DNA from: Lysobacterales bacterium
GTDB lineage: Bacteria; Pseudomonadota; Gammaproteobacteria; Xanthomonadales; SZUA-36
Direction of reading: 5' to 3'
NCBI GenBank assembly: GCA_014238945.1
Contig: JABAAB010000051.1
Span: forward strand, 62,001 to 126,000
Length of the DNA stretch: 64,000 nucleotides
Shown here: piece after piece, positions 15,191 to 26,100 of the stretch
How the letters are laid out: every line of letters starts with the position of its first letter
Numbering within the stretch: position 1 is the stretch's first letter
Made by a program: the position numbers and the translations under genes
The notes under the pieces: model-generated
What the model saw: the letters and a program-made list of their open reading frames with translations, nothing else
Databases searched by the model: none
Told to the model about the DNA's origin: nothing

Positions 15191-17800
15191 ATGGAGCAAT
15201 CCCCTTACAATCCATTGGAAATTGAAGTGCGCGTGCAAACGCGCTGGGATAAAGACAAGACCTATCAGGTCACGGAAGATCCCGATATGGAAAAGTTTTA
15301 TTGCCTTTCCATGCTGCCTTACCCCTCCGGTGCTTTGCACATGGGTCATGTACGCAACTACACCATTGGTGATGTGATCAGCCGTTACCAGCGTATGCTG
15401 GGTAAGAATGTATTACAGCCCATGGCCTGGGATGCATTCGGACTGCCGGCGGAAAATGCCGCCATCAAGAACAACACCGCACCGGCCAAATGGACTTACG
15501 CCAATATTGACCACATGCGCGAGCAGTTGCAGAGACTCGGGTTTGCCTATGACTGGTCACGAGAGTTCGCCACCTGCAGCCCCGATTACTACCATTGGGA
15601 ACAACGGATGTTTACCCGCCTGATGGAAAAGGGCGTGGTCTACCGAAAGGACTCCGAAGTGAATTGGGATCCGGTGGACCAGACAGTCCTGGCCAATGAA
15701 CAGGTGGTTGATGGCCGTGGCTGGCGTTCAGGCGCGGTGGTCGAACGTCGTTCGATCCCACAGTGGTTCATGCGAATTACCGACTACGCAGAGGAATTGC
15801 TCAATGGTCTGGATGAACTGGTCGAATGGCCGGAAGCGGTCAAGACCATGCAGAGAAACTGGATCGGCCGATCTGAGGGTGCGGAATTTGAAATGATGGT
15901 CTGCGACGCGGACGGCAAAACCGATTCCGACACACCGGGGGTGCCGGTGTTTACTACCCGTCCGGACACCGCGTTTGGTATGACCTACGCGGTGCTTGCT
16001 CCCGAACACCCGCTGGTTAAGAAAGTGACCACAGCGGATTGCCTGGAGTCGGTGGAAGCGTTTATTGACTCTGTGCGAAATACCAGCGAGGCCGACCGTA
16101 CCTCTTCCGAGGGCGCACAGGAAAAACGTGGTGTGGATACCGGTGCTTTCCTGTTCAACCCGTTTACACAAAAAGCCGTACCCCTTTATATTGCAGATTA
16201 CGTGCTCATGGCCTATGGCACGGGTGCCATTATGGCGGTACCCGGGCAGGACCAGCGTGACTGGGATTTCGCGCGCGCCAATGCTCTGCCGATCCTGCGC
16301 ACAGTCCAGCCTCCCCCCGACTGGGATGGCGAGGCCTATACTGGGGAAGGTGTTGCCATCAACAGCGAGTGGCTGGATGGACTGGGTGTTGATGATGCGA
16401 GGGAAAAAGCCACGCAATGGCTGGAAAGCCAGGGTATTGGCGAGCGTAAGGTCAATTACCGTCTGCGTGACTGGGGTGTCAGCAGACAGCGTTATTGGGG
16501 TTGTCCGATACCGGTAATTTATTGCCCCGATTGCGGTGCACTACCGGTACCCGAGGACCAGTTACCGGTGGTGCTGCCTGAAGACGTGACCTTCATGGGT
16601 GTGCGGTCTCCAATCAAGGCAGATCCCGAGTGGCGTAAGACCCGATGTCCCCGCTGCGGGACCGATGCAGAAAGGGAAACTGATACCTTTGACACCTTTA
16701 TGGAATCATCCTGGTATTACGCCCGTTATTGTTCGCCGGGTGCCAATGCCATGCTGGATGAGCGTGCCAATTACTGGTTGCCGGTAGATCAATATGTCGG
16801 CGGTATCGAGCATGCCATCCTGCACCTGATGTATTTTCGGTTTTACCACAAGCTGCTGCGTGACGCCGGCATGTTACATTCCGATGAGCCTGCCACCCGC
16901 CTTCTTTGCCAGGGCATGGTGGTGGCCGAGACCTACAGTCGCCAGAACCCGGATGGCAGCAGACACTGGATCAACCCGGCGGAGGTTCAGACCGAGTTGG
17001 ATGAGAAGGGCAAGATCATTGGCGCACACCTGCTTGCGGACGGGCAACCAGTGGTCATTGGTGCGGTCGAAAAAATGTCCAAATCCAAGAACAACGGCGT
17101 CGATCCGCAACACCTCGTAGAACGTTATGGTGCAGATACTGTGCGGCTGTTTTCGATGTTCGCCTCTCCACCTGACCAGTCACTGGAATGGTCAGATTCG
17201 GGCGTGGAGGGCGCCTTTCGTTTCTTACGCAGGCTCTGGTTTATGGTTTCCAGCCATATTGCGGCCGGTCCGGTTCAGGCACTGGACAGCAACGGGCTGG
17301 ACACCGGGCAGAAAACCATTAGACGTCATGTGCACGATACGATTGCCAAGGTCAGCGACGACATTGGCCGGCGCAATACCTTCAATACGGCCATTGCCGC
17401 CGTCATGGAACTTTGTAACCACCTGGGCAGGTTTGAAGACCGCAGCAGCCAGGGTCGTGCGGTGCTGGATGAGGCCTGGAAAGCCGTTGTGCGGTTGATG
17501 TCGCCGATTACCCCACATGTCTGTGAAATCCTGTGGGAGGCGCTGGGAGAAGAGGGCAGTGTGGTTTCAACTGCGTGGCCGCAAGTCGACGAATCTGCCC
17601 GGGTTCGTGACCAGATTACACTGGTTGTGCAGGTGAACGGAAAACTGCGTGCACGTGTCGAACTGGCTCCGGGTTGCGATCAGGAGACGGCCATGACAGC
17701 GGCCATGGTGGAAGCCAATGTGCTGCGCTATACCGAAGGAATGGCGGTACGCAAGGTCATACATATTGCTGACCGGCTGTTGAATATTGTTGTAGGCTGA
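15191..17800 (+). CDS. leuS: Leucyl-tRNA synthetase
   Basis: 869 residues from ATG 15191, starting YNPLEIEVRVQTRWD as in the family. The frame is open another 37 codons upstream, but these are not conserved. HIGH-type motif HMGH sits in SGALHMGHVRNYTIGDV; the KMSKS loop is EKMSKSKNNG. The CP1 editing domain follows TRPDTAFG, and zinc-knuckle-like pairs occur at CPDCGALP and CPRCGTDAE. It charges tRNA-Leu and edits misacylated tRNA. lptE begins 8 bp after it, the usual gammaproteobacterial pairing, and heads a long run of same-strand genes up to tldD. Confidence 0.97.
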   Translation: MEQSPYNPLEIEVRVQTRWDKDKTYQVTEDPDMEKFYCLSMLPYPSGALHMGHVRNYTIGDVISRYQRMLGKNVLQPMAWDAFGLPAENAAIKNNTAPAKWTYANIDHMREQLQRLGFAYDWSREFATCSPDYYHWEQRMFTRLMEKGVVYRKDSEVNWDPVDQTVLANEQVVDGRGWRSGAVVERRSIPQWFMRITDYAEELLNGLDELVEWPEAVKTMQRNWIGRSEGAEFEMMVCDADGKTDSDTPGVPVFTTRPDTAFGMTYAVLAPEHPLVKKVTTADCLESVEAFIDSVRNTSEADRTSSEGAQEKRGVDTGAFLFNPFTQKAVPLYIADYVLMAYGTGAIMAVPGQDQRDWDFARANALPILRTVQPPPDWDGEAYTGEGVAINSEWLDGLGVDDAREKATQWLESQGIGERKVNYRLRDWGVSRQRYWGCPIPVIYCPDCGALPVPEDQLPVVLPEDVTFMGVRSPIKADPEWRKTRCPRCGTDAERETDTFDTFMESSWYYARYCSPGANAMLDERANYWLPVDQYVGGIEHAILHLMYFRFYHKLLRDAGMLHSDEPATRLLCQGMVVAETYSRQNPDGSRHWINPAEVQTELDEKGKIIGAHLLADGQPVVIGAVEKMSKSKNNGVDPQHLVERYGADTVRLFSMFASPPDQSLEWSDSGVEGAFRFLRRLWFMVSSHIAAGPVQALDSNGLDTGQKTIRRHVHDTIAKVSDDIGRRNTFNTAIAAVMELCNHLGRFEDRSSQGRAVLDEAWKAVVRLMSPITPHVCEILWEALGEEGSVVSTAWPQVDESARVRDQITLVVQVNGKLRARVELAPGCDQETAMTAAMVEANVLRYTEGMAVRKVIHIADRLLNIVVG

Positions 17801-17808
17801 CCTTCATC

Positions 17809-18300
17809 ATGTACATGATTCGATTGTATCTAACCGTGTTCGTCCTGATGCTGGTTTCGGCTTGTGGATTCCATTTGCAGGCCCGTGTGGCGCTGCCGGA
17901 TGAAATGCGTCTGACCGTTGTGCATATACAATCTCCGGAAAGTGAATTTGCACGCCGTGTCGAAACACTGTTGCATCAAAATGGTGTGGAGGTCGTTGCA
18001 CTGGCTGATAACGCCGCAATCCTTGAAGTCCCCATGAATCGGATGAGAAAGGAGATCCAGTCCGTCGGTGACAATGCACGGGTACGTGAGTTCCTGATCC
18101 GCCACACCGTCCAGTTTCGTCTTCTGGACTCTGGCGGTACAGAACTGATTCCGTTGCAAACTATTGAGCAAAGTCGTGTGTACAGCTTTAACGAGCAGGA
18201 CATCCTGGCCGCCGAACGTGAGGATGAGTTTTTGCGCAATGATCTGTCAGACAGCCTGGCGCGAATGGTCGTCAGACGACTGGGTACCTACAGTAAGTAA
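17809..18300 (+). CDS. lptE: LPS assembly lipoprotein LptE
   Basis: 163 residues. A hydrophobic leader ends in the lipobox LVSAC (Cys about residue 19), so it is an outer-membrane lipoprotein. The mature part starts GFHLQARVALP, the characteristic LptE opening, and has the alternating strands of the small alpha/beta fold (QFRLLDSGG, LIPLQTIEQSRVYSFNE). LptE forms a plug-and-barrel complex with LptD and inserts LPS in the outer leaflet. It lies between leuS and holA, the standard order. Confidence 0.93.
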   Translation: MYMIRLYLTVFVLMLVSACGFHLQARVALPDEMRLTVVHIQSPESEFARRVETLLHQNGVEVVALADNAAILEVPMNRMRKEIQSVGDNARVREFLIRHTVQFRLLDSGGTELIPLQTIEQSRVYSFNEQDILAAEREDEFLRNDLSDSLARMVVRRLGTYSK

Positions 18301-18304
18301 CAAC

Positions 18305-19303
18305 ATGCCCATCAACCCGAATCAACTCGCCGGCAGTCTGCAACGCGGACTGGCCCCAGTCTACCTGGTTGCTGGTCAGGAACCCCTGCTTTTACAGGAA
18401 TGTTGTGACCAGATCAGGGAAGCCGCGAAGAAAAAGGGATTCCTGGAACGTGAATTACTGCAGGTCGAACGGGGATTTGACTGGTCCGCGCTGCAGCAGG
18501 CGGCCGCTCCCTCGTTGTTTGCGAGCCAGAAAGTAATCGATTTGCGTATTCGAACAGGAAAACCGGGCCGTGAAGGTGGTAAGGAATTGACTGCATGGGC
18601 AAAGGCACCTGACCCCAGTATGGTGTTGCTGGTCAGTTGCGAACAATGGGATGCTTCTTCACGCAAGTCAAAATGGGCTGGCGCTCTGGAAAAGGCGGGT
18701 CAAAGGATTGAAATCTGGCCGGTCAAGGCCGGCGAATTACCCCGCTGGCTGGAGCACCGAATGCGTCAGCACGGTATGCAACCCGAGCCCGAGGTCATCG
18801 CCATCCTGGCGGATCGACTGGAAGGAAACCTGCTTGCAGCACAACAGGAAATAGACCGCCTGGCCTTGCTCAAAGGCGCTGGCAGGATCAGCGTGGACGA
18901 CGTCATGGAGGTTGTTGCCAACAGCAGTCAGTTTGATGCCTTTACACTGGCGGAGCATATGCTGGCAGGCAACCTGAAGGGTGGCCTGCGTATTGCTGCT
19001 GGCCTGCGTCGGATGGACACACCACTGCCGATGTTGCTGGGTGCCCTGACCAGGGAACTCAAAATTACCGAGTCATTCCGTCTGGCAATGCGCAGTGGTG
19101 AAAGTGAAGCCGCGGTATTCAGAAAGCTCAATGTATGGAGGAACCGGCAGAATGCCGTTCGAAGCGCTGCAAGGCGTCTGAATACGCGGACGATGTTCGC
19201 TGCCTTCAAACAACTGTCCCTGATTGACCGTCAAAGCAAGGGAAGAGCGACCGGCGACCCATGGCAAAGCCTCGATACCCTGCTGTTGCTGTTATCGGGA
19301 TGA
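18305..19303 (+). CDS. holA: DNA polymerase III delta subunit
   Basis: 332 residues from ATG 18305 (MPINPNQLAGSLQRG), 4 bp after lptE; the longer open frame from 18164 would overlap lptE. It shows the delta-subunit pattern: APVYLVAGQEPLLLQECCDQIR at the start, then LEGNLLAAQQEIDRLALL in the middle. Delta opens the beta clamp within the clamp-loader complex. The gene ends in an ATGA overlap with nadD, implying coupled translation. Confidence 0.94.
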   Translation: MPINPNQLAGSLQRGLAPVYLVAGQEPLLLQECCDQIREAAKKKGFLERELLQVERGFDWSALQQAAAPSLFASQKVIDLRIRTGKPGREGGKELTAWAKAPDPSMVLLVSCEQWDASSRKSKWAGALEKAGQRIEIWPVKAGELPRWLEHRMRQHGMQPEPEVIAILADRLEGNLLAAQQEIDRLALLKGAGRISVDDVMEVVANSSQFDAFTLAEHMLAGNLKGGLRIAAGLRRMDTPLPMLLGALTRELKITESFRLAMRSGESEAAVFRKLNVWRNRQNAVRSAARRLNTRTMFAAFKQLSLIDRQSKGRATGDPWQSLDTLLLLLSG

Positions 19304-19962
19304 CCCGGGAAAATACGAACCGACCCAGCCCATTGGCATTTCTTGGGGGTACCTTTGATCCTGTCCACTATGGTCACCTGCGTTGTGCAGATGACGCGCG
19401 GAGAAAATTGGGTCTTGATGTTCTATACCTGTTGCCGTCCGGCACCCCACCCCACCGGGACAGCCCGCAAACCGGTATCGGGGAGCGACTGGACATGTTA
19501 CGACTGGCCTGTGTGGAGTTCCCCGGACTGGTGATCGATGAACGTGAAACCCGTCGCCAGGGGCCTTCTTACATGGTAGATACCCTGCGTGACTTGCGCG
19601 GCGAGTTTCCCGACAGTCCGCTGATGTTGCTGGTTGGACAGGATGCTGCCAATCACCTGCATAGCTGGTATCAGTGGCTTGAACTGTTTGAACTGGCACA
19701 CATCATCATTCTGACCAGACCGGGTAGCCAGGCTGAATATTCTCTGCAATTGCAGGCACAGGTAAAGCAACGCCGCACTGCGGATCTGTCAATCCTGACC
19801 GGTACGGCTGCAGGCCGGGTATATTTCATGAAAGTCACGGCCATTGATATTTCAGCCAGCAAGATATGCAAGTTGTTACAACGGGGTGAATCGCCACGTT
19901 TCCTGTTGCCGACAGCGGTGCTCGAATATATTGAAGACAACGCCCTGTACACACAAAAATAG
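19300..19962 (+). CDS. nadD: Nicotinate mononucleotide adenylyltransferase
   Basis: 220 residues from ATG 19300, which overlaps the TGA of holA by three bases (ATGA). The nucleotidyltransferase motif GGTFDPVHYGHLR lies near residue 15, and the C-terminal ISASKIC stands for the ISxTxxR-type loop. It makes deamido-NAD from nicotinate mononucleotide and ATP. A GTG or ATG further upstream in frame lies in holA and is not needed. rsfS follows after about 100 bp. Confidence 0.94.
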   Translation: MTRENTNRPSPLAFLGGTFDPVHYGHLRCADDARRKLGLDVLYLLPSGTPPHRDSPQTGIGERLDMLRLACVEFPGLVIDERETRRQGPSYMVDTLRDLRGEFPDSPLMLLVGQDAANHLHSWYQWLELFELAHIIILTRPGSQAEYSLQLQAQVKQRRTADLSILTGTAAGRVYFMKVTAIDISASKICKLLQRGESPRFLLPTAVLEYIEDNALYTQK

Positions 19963-20066
19963 GTAATTAAGGAAGACAGTTTCTGGCCAACAGTGTCAGG
20001 CTGTGCTTTACGCCGACCACACGGGCGGCTAAACTTGCAGACACTTCTTACAGGTAACGTTTCAAT

Positions 20067-20450
20067 TTGAACAGTCAAACAGTCAGTGACGACCTCACTA
20101 CCGAACAGTTGCAACAACTCGTTGTTTCCTCATTAGAAAATTTCAAAGCCACCGATATCCTTGTAATCGACGTTTCCGGGCACAACCCGCTGACCGAATG
20201 CATGATCATCGCCTCCGGTAATTCGACACGACATGTCAAGTCCATGGCCGAGAACCTGGTGGTAGAAGCAAAGGCCAATGGATCACCCCCGCTGGGAATT
20301 GAAGGTCAGAGTGAAGGAGAATGGGTGTTGGTGGATTTGAACGATGTCATCGTGCACGTGATGCTGCCCCAGACCCGGGCTTTCTATAATCTCGAAAAAC
20401 TCTGGCAGGTCAGTAACCAACACCGCAGTGGACTAAGCTCCACCGCATAA
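20067..20450 (+). CDS. rsfS: Ribosomal silencing factor RsfS
   Basis: 127 residues with a TTG start at 20067 and AGG 12 bases upstream. It contains the Iojap/DUF143 pattern: KATDILVIDVSGHNPLTECMIIASGNSTRHV and GEWVLVDLNDVIVHVMLPQTRAFYNLEKLW. RsfS binds ribosomal protein L14 (uL14) and blocks subunit joining when nutrients are short. It sits between nadD and rlmH as in most gammaproteobacteria. Confidence 0.94.
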   Translation: MNSQTVSDDLTTEQLQQLVVSSLENFKATDILVIDVSGHNPLTECMIIASGNSTRHVKSMAENLVVEAKANGSPPLGIEGQSEGEWVLVDLNDVIVHVMLPQTRAFYNLEKLWQVSNQHRSGLSSTA

Positions 20451-20452
20451 TC

Positions 20453-20923
20453 ATGCAATTACTGGTGGCCGCTGTCGGTCAGCGTATGCCGCGCTGGGTC
20501 AATGAAGCATGGGTTGAGTATGCGCGCAGAATGCCATCGGGACTCAAACTTTCCATGCGTGAAATTCCCCTGGCAAGACGTGGAAAAAATGCCGATACCC
20601 GTCGTTTGACAGCTACCGAGAGCGCTGCCCTGTACGCCGCCATGCCCCAACGTGCCAGGGTAATCGCTTTGGACCTGACCGGTCGGCAATGGTCGACGGA
20701 GGAACTTGCTGCAAACCTCGAAGGCTGGATGACCGAGGGGCGTGACGTCGGTTTTATGATCGGTGGGCCCGATGGCATTTCGTCCGACTACAGGCAAAAG
20801 GCAGACAACCGCTGGTCACTTGGGCCGCTGACGCTCCCACACCCCCTGGTCAGGGTAGTATTGGCAGAGCAGTTGTACCGGGCCTGGACAATAACCAGGA
20901 ATCATCCCTACCACCGTGGCTGA
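20453..20923 (+). CDS. rlmH: 23S rRNA (pseudouridine1915-N3)-methyltransferase RlmH
   Basis: 156 residues, the family length. The SPOUT-fold knot region includes GRDVGFMIGGPDGI, and the C-terminus LPHPLVRVVLAEQLYRAW is nearly invariant in the family. It methylates pseudouridine 1915 of helix 69. The start follows rsfS by 2 bp and the end overlaps the maf start by 8 bp. Confidence 0.96.
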   Translation: MQLLVAAVGQRMPRWVNEAWVEYARRMPSGLKLSMREIPLARRGKNADTRRLTATESAALYAAMPQRARVIALDLTGRQWSTEELAANLEGWMTEGRDVGFMIGGPDGISSDYRQKADNRWSLGPLTLPHPLVRVVLAEQLYRAWTITRNHPYHRG

Positions 20924-21509
20924 AACATTGACTACGACCCCCGCCATATTGCTGGCATCCGGTTCTCCCCGCCGTCGGGAATTGCTGGGGCAATTGGCTG
21001 TCACATTCACAGTGGCAGCCGCTGATATTGATGAATCCATAACGAGTGGTGAGACACCCCGGGTCTATGTAAAACGTATGGCCATTGAAAAGGCGCTTGC
21101 AGGATACCAGCGCAGCAATGACACACTGCCGGTGCTGGGTGCTGACACCATTGTGGTACGTGATGGAGAAATTCTGGGTAAGCCTGAGACGCGTCAACAG
21201 GCGGAAAACATGCTGCAGAAATTATCGGACCGGACGCATGAAGTTTATTCCGCTGTCGCACTGGTGTTGGGACAGGAAGAGGTTTTCGAAACGCTGAACA
21301 TCACCGCGGTAACCTTTGCTGCAATGTCGTCTGACTGGATTGAAAATTATTGCCGTGGTGAAGAACCCATGGACAAGGCAGGCGCATATGCGGTACAGGG
21401 AGGCGCCGGTCAGTTTATCCGCTGTATTCAAGGCAGTTATTCAGGAGTGATGGGTTTACCGCTGTATGAGACCGCCAAGTTGTTGCGAGATGCCGGTGTG
21501 TTGAAATGA
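20916..21509 (+). CDS. Maf family nucleoside triphosphate pyrophosphatase
   Basis: 197 residues from a GTG at 20916. The Maf motif LASGSPRRRELL starts the protein, the catalytic Asp sits in VLGADTIV, and KPETRQQAENML follows. Maf proteins hydrolyse dTTP, UTP or modified pyrimidine nucleotides to prevent their incorporation. Its place between rlmH and rng suggests the YhdE-type member. It overlaps rlmH by 8 bp. Confidence 0.92.
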   Translation: MAETLTTTPAILLASGSPRRRELLGQLAVTFTVAAADIDESITSGETPRVYVKRMAIEKALAGYQRSNDTLPVLGADTIVVRDGEILGKPETRQQAENMLQKLSDRTHEVYSAVALVLGQEEVFETLNITAVTFAAMSSDWIENYCRGEEPMDKAGAYAVQGGAGQFIRCIQGSYSGVMGLPLYETAKLLRDAGVLK

Positions 21510-21641
21510 GTGGGGATTCAACCATGTTTACCCTATTACCTGGTGTACAGATACTGACGAATACCAAGTCTGGCGGGTGGAGGTGGTATCCTAGTGCACC
21601 CACCGGTCAGACCTCAGCAGGTATCGTAAACAGGCCCTAGT

Positions 21642-23111
21642 ATGAGCGAAGAAATACTGATCAATGTGACCCCGACGGAAACCCGAGTGGCCGTAGTGGA
21701 AAACGGAATGTTGCAAGAGGTCTCATTGGAACGCAATGGACAGGTAGGCTACCTGGGTAATATTTACAAGGGCGTTGTGTCCAGGGTATTGCCCGGTATG
21801 CAGGCTGCATTTATCGATATTGGTCTGAGCCGGACAGCATTTCTGCACGCCTCTGACATACACCGGGTTGAACGTGAACAAACCCCGGAAAACCCGCCAC
21901 CGGAGCCACCCATTGCATCCCTGGTCCGGGAAGGAAGTGAGGTGGTCGTGCAGGTCATAAAGGATCCACTGGGGACCAAGGGCGCACGATTGACCACCAA
22001 TCTCAGTATTCCATCACGTTTTCTGGTCTTGCTGCCCGAGTCCGAAACCATAGCTGTCTCGGTCCGTATCGAAGATGAAACCACACGCGAGCGACTGCAT
22101 GGACTGTTATCCACCCTTCGTGAACAGCAGGGAACGCACGGCTACATCGTCAGGACCAATGCAGAAAACGTGAATGATTTTGCCCTCGCGGCTGACATGT
22201 CCTATCTGGACAAAGTTTGGGAGTCGGTCGATAAAAAAATAGCGAACAGCAAACCCGGTGAGTGTATTTACCGGGATTTTTCACTGCCGATCCGGGCTTT
22301 GCGGGACCATATGCACAAGGAAGTGGAAAAAGTCCGTATAGATTCAATTGATGAGTTTAACAACCTGAAAGATTTTGCCGGCAAATTTCTGCCCGACTGG
22401 TCGCAGCGTATTGATTGTTATTCTGCAGACCGGCCCATCTTTGATATGTATGGGATCGAAGATGAAATTGAAAATGCACTGCATCGCAAGTCCGTATTGA
22501 AGTCCGGCGGCCACCTGGTGATCGATCAGACCGAGGCCATGACCACCATCGATGTAAATACCGGTGGATATACAGGTCACCGGACCCTGGAAGAAACCAT
22601 CTACAAGACTAACCTGGAGGCAGCCCACGCCATTGCCCGGCAGCTTCGATTACGCAATCTCGGTGGCATCATCATCATCGATTTTATCGACATGAACAGC
22701 GAGGAACACAAACGACAGGTTATGCTGGCCCTGGAACGCGCACTGGAACGTGATCATGCCAAGACCAATATCTGTGAAATATCTTCACTGGGGCTGGTAG
22801 AAATGACACGTAAGCGGACCACCGAAAGTCTTGGCCACGTGTTATGCGAACCCTGTCCAGTGTGCTCCGGCAGGGGCGTGCTGAAAAGCGCTGACACGGT
22901 CTGCCTGGAAGTATTCCGGGAAATCCTGCGCTCGAGCCGACAGTTCGAAGCCACCCGCCTGCTGGTGGTGGCATCCACCGGCGTGGTAGACAGGATTCTT
23001 GATGATCAGTCGACCACGGTTGCGGAACTGGAAGAAGTGATCGGGAAAACCATTCGATTTCAGCGTGAAGACCAGTACACGCAGGAACAGTTTGACGTAG
23101 TGCTGCTGTAG
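21642..23111 (+). CDS. rng: Ribonuclease G
   Basis: 489 residues, as in E. coli. An S1 RNA-binding domain occupies about residues 35-120 (GNIYKGVVSRVLPGMQAAFIDIG). The DNase I-like catalytic region carries the two metal-binding aspartates in TIDVNTGGYTG and IIIDFIDM. The zinc-link cysteines are in CEPCPVCSGRG. It lacks the long scaffold tail of RNase E. It processes 16S rRNA 5' ends and decays mRNA. It follows maf after 130 bp and precedes yhdP, as expected. Confidence 0.95.
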   Translation: MSEEILINVTPTETRVAVVENGMLQEVSLERNGQVGYLGNIYKGVVSRVLPGMQAAFIDIGLSRTAFLHASDIHRVEREQTPENPPPEPPIASLVREGSEVVVQVIKDPLGTKGARLTTNLSIPSRFLVLLPESETIAVSVRIEDETTRERLHGLLSTLREQQGTHGYIVRTNAENVNDFALAADMSYLDKVWESVDKKIANSKPGECIYRDFSLPIRALRDHMHKEVEKVRIDSIDEFNNLKDFAGKFLPDWSQRIDCYSADRPIFDMYGIEDEIENALHRKSVLKSGGHLVIDQTEAMTTIDVNTGGYTGHRTLEETIYKTNLEAAHAIARQLRLRNLGGIIIIDFIDMNSEEHKRQVMLALERALERDHAKTNICEISSLGLVEMTRKRTTESLGHVLCEPCPVCSGRGVLKSADTVCLEVFREILRSSRQFEATRLLVVASTGVVDRILDDQSTTVAELEEVIGKTIRFQREDQYTQEQFDVVLL

Positions 23112-23142
23112 TGGCAGTCAGGTACGGATCACATTTATTGGA

Positions 23143-26100
23143 ATGAACAGTTTACGAAAAATATTCCGCCGGGTACGTACCCTGCTGTGGACAGCACTGA
23201 CGTTGCTGACGGTGCTGGCAGCGGTGGTCGTTGGTATTGGCAAATTGCTTATGCCTTACAGTGTTCATTATCAACCCGAGCTGGAATCCTGGTTGAGCAA
23301 GGCATTCAATCAACCCGTCAAGGTAGAAAGCTTCACCGGCGAGTGGAAGGCCTTCGGACCCAGAATCAGCCTGCTGGGGGTCACTCTGATGCCGGAAGGA
23401 ATCCAGAACGAAATTGCCATCAACCATGCAGCGCTTGATATCAAGCCACTGAATGCGTTGATTCCGGGCCGGCCTCTGTACAGCTTTCGCATCATAGGTG
23501 CGGATCTTTCCCTGGAGCGAACGACCGATGGCCGCTATGTGTTGTCCGGCCTGGGGGTCAGTAACCGCAGCTCCGGCAAAAACAGAAATCCCGGCTTGCG
23601 TAATGTCGCCCTGAATGGTGAAGTCCGATTGCAGGATGTCAGCCTCAGTTTTGATGATCCCGAACGCGAGATTCACATGGTATTGAGCAATGTGAATGGT
23701 CGTCTGAAGTTGGATGGCAGCCGCATGGCAGCCGAAATTCAGGCCCGTCTGTCCGACAGTGAAAGTCAGCGGATTGTAGGTGACCTGGAGGCAACTATTC
23801 GGGTTACCCTGGATGAGGAACAGCACGTTGCCGCTGCGTCCTGGCACGTCAAGACCGGTGAGTTGATGATGGCGGAACTGGTCAGGCAGTTGCCACACCA
23901 TCCCCTGGTACCCGCTTCGGGCTGGTTGAATGCGGAATTGTGGGGGGAATGGCAGCAGGATCGTCCGCAGAAGATGCAGGGTGTGTTGGACCTCAGGGAC
24001 GCACAATTGTCTTCCGAGTCCGGACCGTTGGTAATCGACCACCTGAACAGCCGGCTGAATTTTGAATTTGTGCAACGTAAAAACTGGCGCATGGATCTGT
24101 CAGACCTCACCATCACCAGTGCCGGAGTGCAGTGGCAAAGCCAAAAGTTAAGTGTAGCCAGGAACATCGCGAATAACCTGGGTTTGTGGGTCAGTGCTGA
24201 TTTTCTGGATCTGGATCTGCCATTGCAATTGACACAGAGAATCATGGCTTCCTACAACATCACATGGCCCGCCGCGATACCCCGGCGTGCACAGGGGAGC
24301 ATCGCTGATTTTGACCTGCTGCTGAACGATAGCTGGCGTTTGATGAAAGTGGGCGGACGGCTTAGCGAAGGTCATTTCTGGGACTGGGAAAAAGGTCCTG
24401 ATATTGCCGGGATCAATGCGCAGATCGCCATTGACGGTGGTATCGGTGAAATTCAATTTGAAGGTCGATCAGTGCGGCTGGACTGGCCGAGAATTTTTCG
24501 TCGTCCTGTGAGCCTGGAACTTGTGGATTGCCGGGCAGAATTTATCTGGTCACCCGGTCGCAATTGGCAATTTGACCTGAACCGCTGTCGAACGCATAAC
24601 CTGGATATCAGCATCGTCAGCAGGGTTCGCCTCGCATCCAGCGAAGGCAAGCCGGTGGTGGATATCAATGTTGCCATGGAGCGTGGAGATGTTTCGCGTT
24701 TTGGAGATTACTGGCCCGAAAACATCATGACTGATCGCACGCGACACTGGTTGCGCACATCATTGCTCAATGGCCGGGTGGTCAATGGTCGTTATTCGAT
24801 GCAGGGAGACATGGATGATTTTCCGTTTGCCGACCACAGCGGCCGGATACAGGCCATTGTTCAGTTGGAGGATGCCAAACTCAAATATGCGGACTACTGG
24901 CCACAGCTGGAAAATATTGATGCTACGGTGCACTTTGAGGGCACAGGCATGCTTGCACGGGGCCGCGTTGGCAATACAGGTGGTGCGGTAGTGGACCTGG
25001 TGACGGCCTCCATTGGTAACTTCAAGCAAGCAGTGCTGGAGGTGGAATACCAGACTGCCACAGACCTGCCCCGCCTGACCGGTTTTCTTAAACGTACGCC
25101 GCTGTTGGATGGGCTGGCAATGGACCCCGATCAATTCGTACTTGAGGGCCGATCCGACATCTCTGGTCATCTGCGGTCCACGCTGGGGAAGGACTCGATA
25201 CCCATGCAGGTAACCGGTGTGGTGAACCTGCAAGATGCCCGCTTCACCGAACAGTCCTCAGGCATTGTTTTGAATGTAATGAACGGAGCCCTGGAATTTG
25301 ATCGGGAGGGTCTGAAAGGCAGTGAACTGACCACCGCCTACAAGGAAAACCCGGTTACCCTGGATGTGCTGGCTGACTGGGATGCCAACGAAGTTTTTCG
25401 CGCCACGGTGCACGGCGACCTGCCATTACAGGATGTAATACCGGACAACCTGCTAAAAAGTGAACCCATGTTCAGTCGTGCCAGCGGGACCAGTCGTTGG
25501 GAAATCAGTGTAAGCGCGGCCGAGCAACAGGCAGGTGAGGCTCGTGAGACCTGGCTGGAAATGTACAGCTCGCTGGAAGGAATCACATTTGCACTACCTG
25601 CACCATTGGACAAGTCTGCAGACGAATCGTGGCCCTTGAGTCTGCGCTATCCCATCCGCACACCGACACGCATGCTGAGTGTGGACATGCCCGGACATAT
25701 CCAGGTAAAGATGGAGTTGGCAGAGGATGATGCCAGTCCGGTTCGTGCCGCGGCCTATCTTGGTGAAGATGTCAGCGAGTTACCCACAGAGGGGCTATTT
25801 GTAATCAACTGTTCGACAGCGCTATTAGATCTTGACGGTTGGTTGGATTTGATCGTGGACCGGTTCAGCCAGACCGAGGACGTGGGTGGGCTCGAACTGG
25901 AATCTGCCAGTGTAGATGCCGAACAGGTCATGATTTTCAATCGTCTTTTCGATGATGTGGCATTAATCATGCAGTATGAAGACGACGTGATCAGGGCCGA
26001 TTTTGATGGCAGGGACATTGAGGGTTTGGTCAAATACTACAAGAACGACGAGGGTGCACACAGTATGACCGGCGAATTTGAACGACTGCTGATGCCCGAC

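Noticed and set aside
15728..16417. Long minus-strand frame in leuS
   Set aside because: Shadow of leuS codons, no recognised protein.
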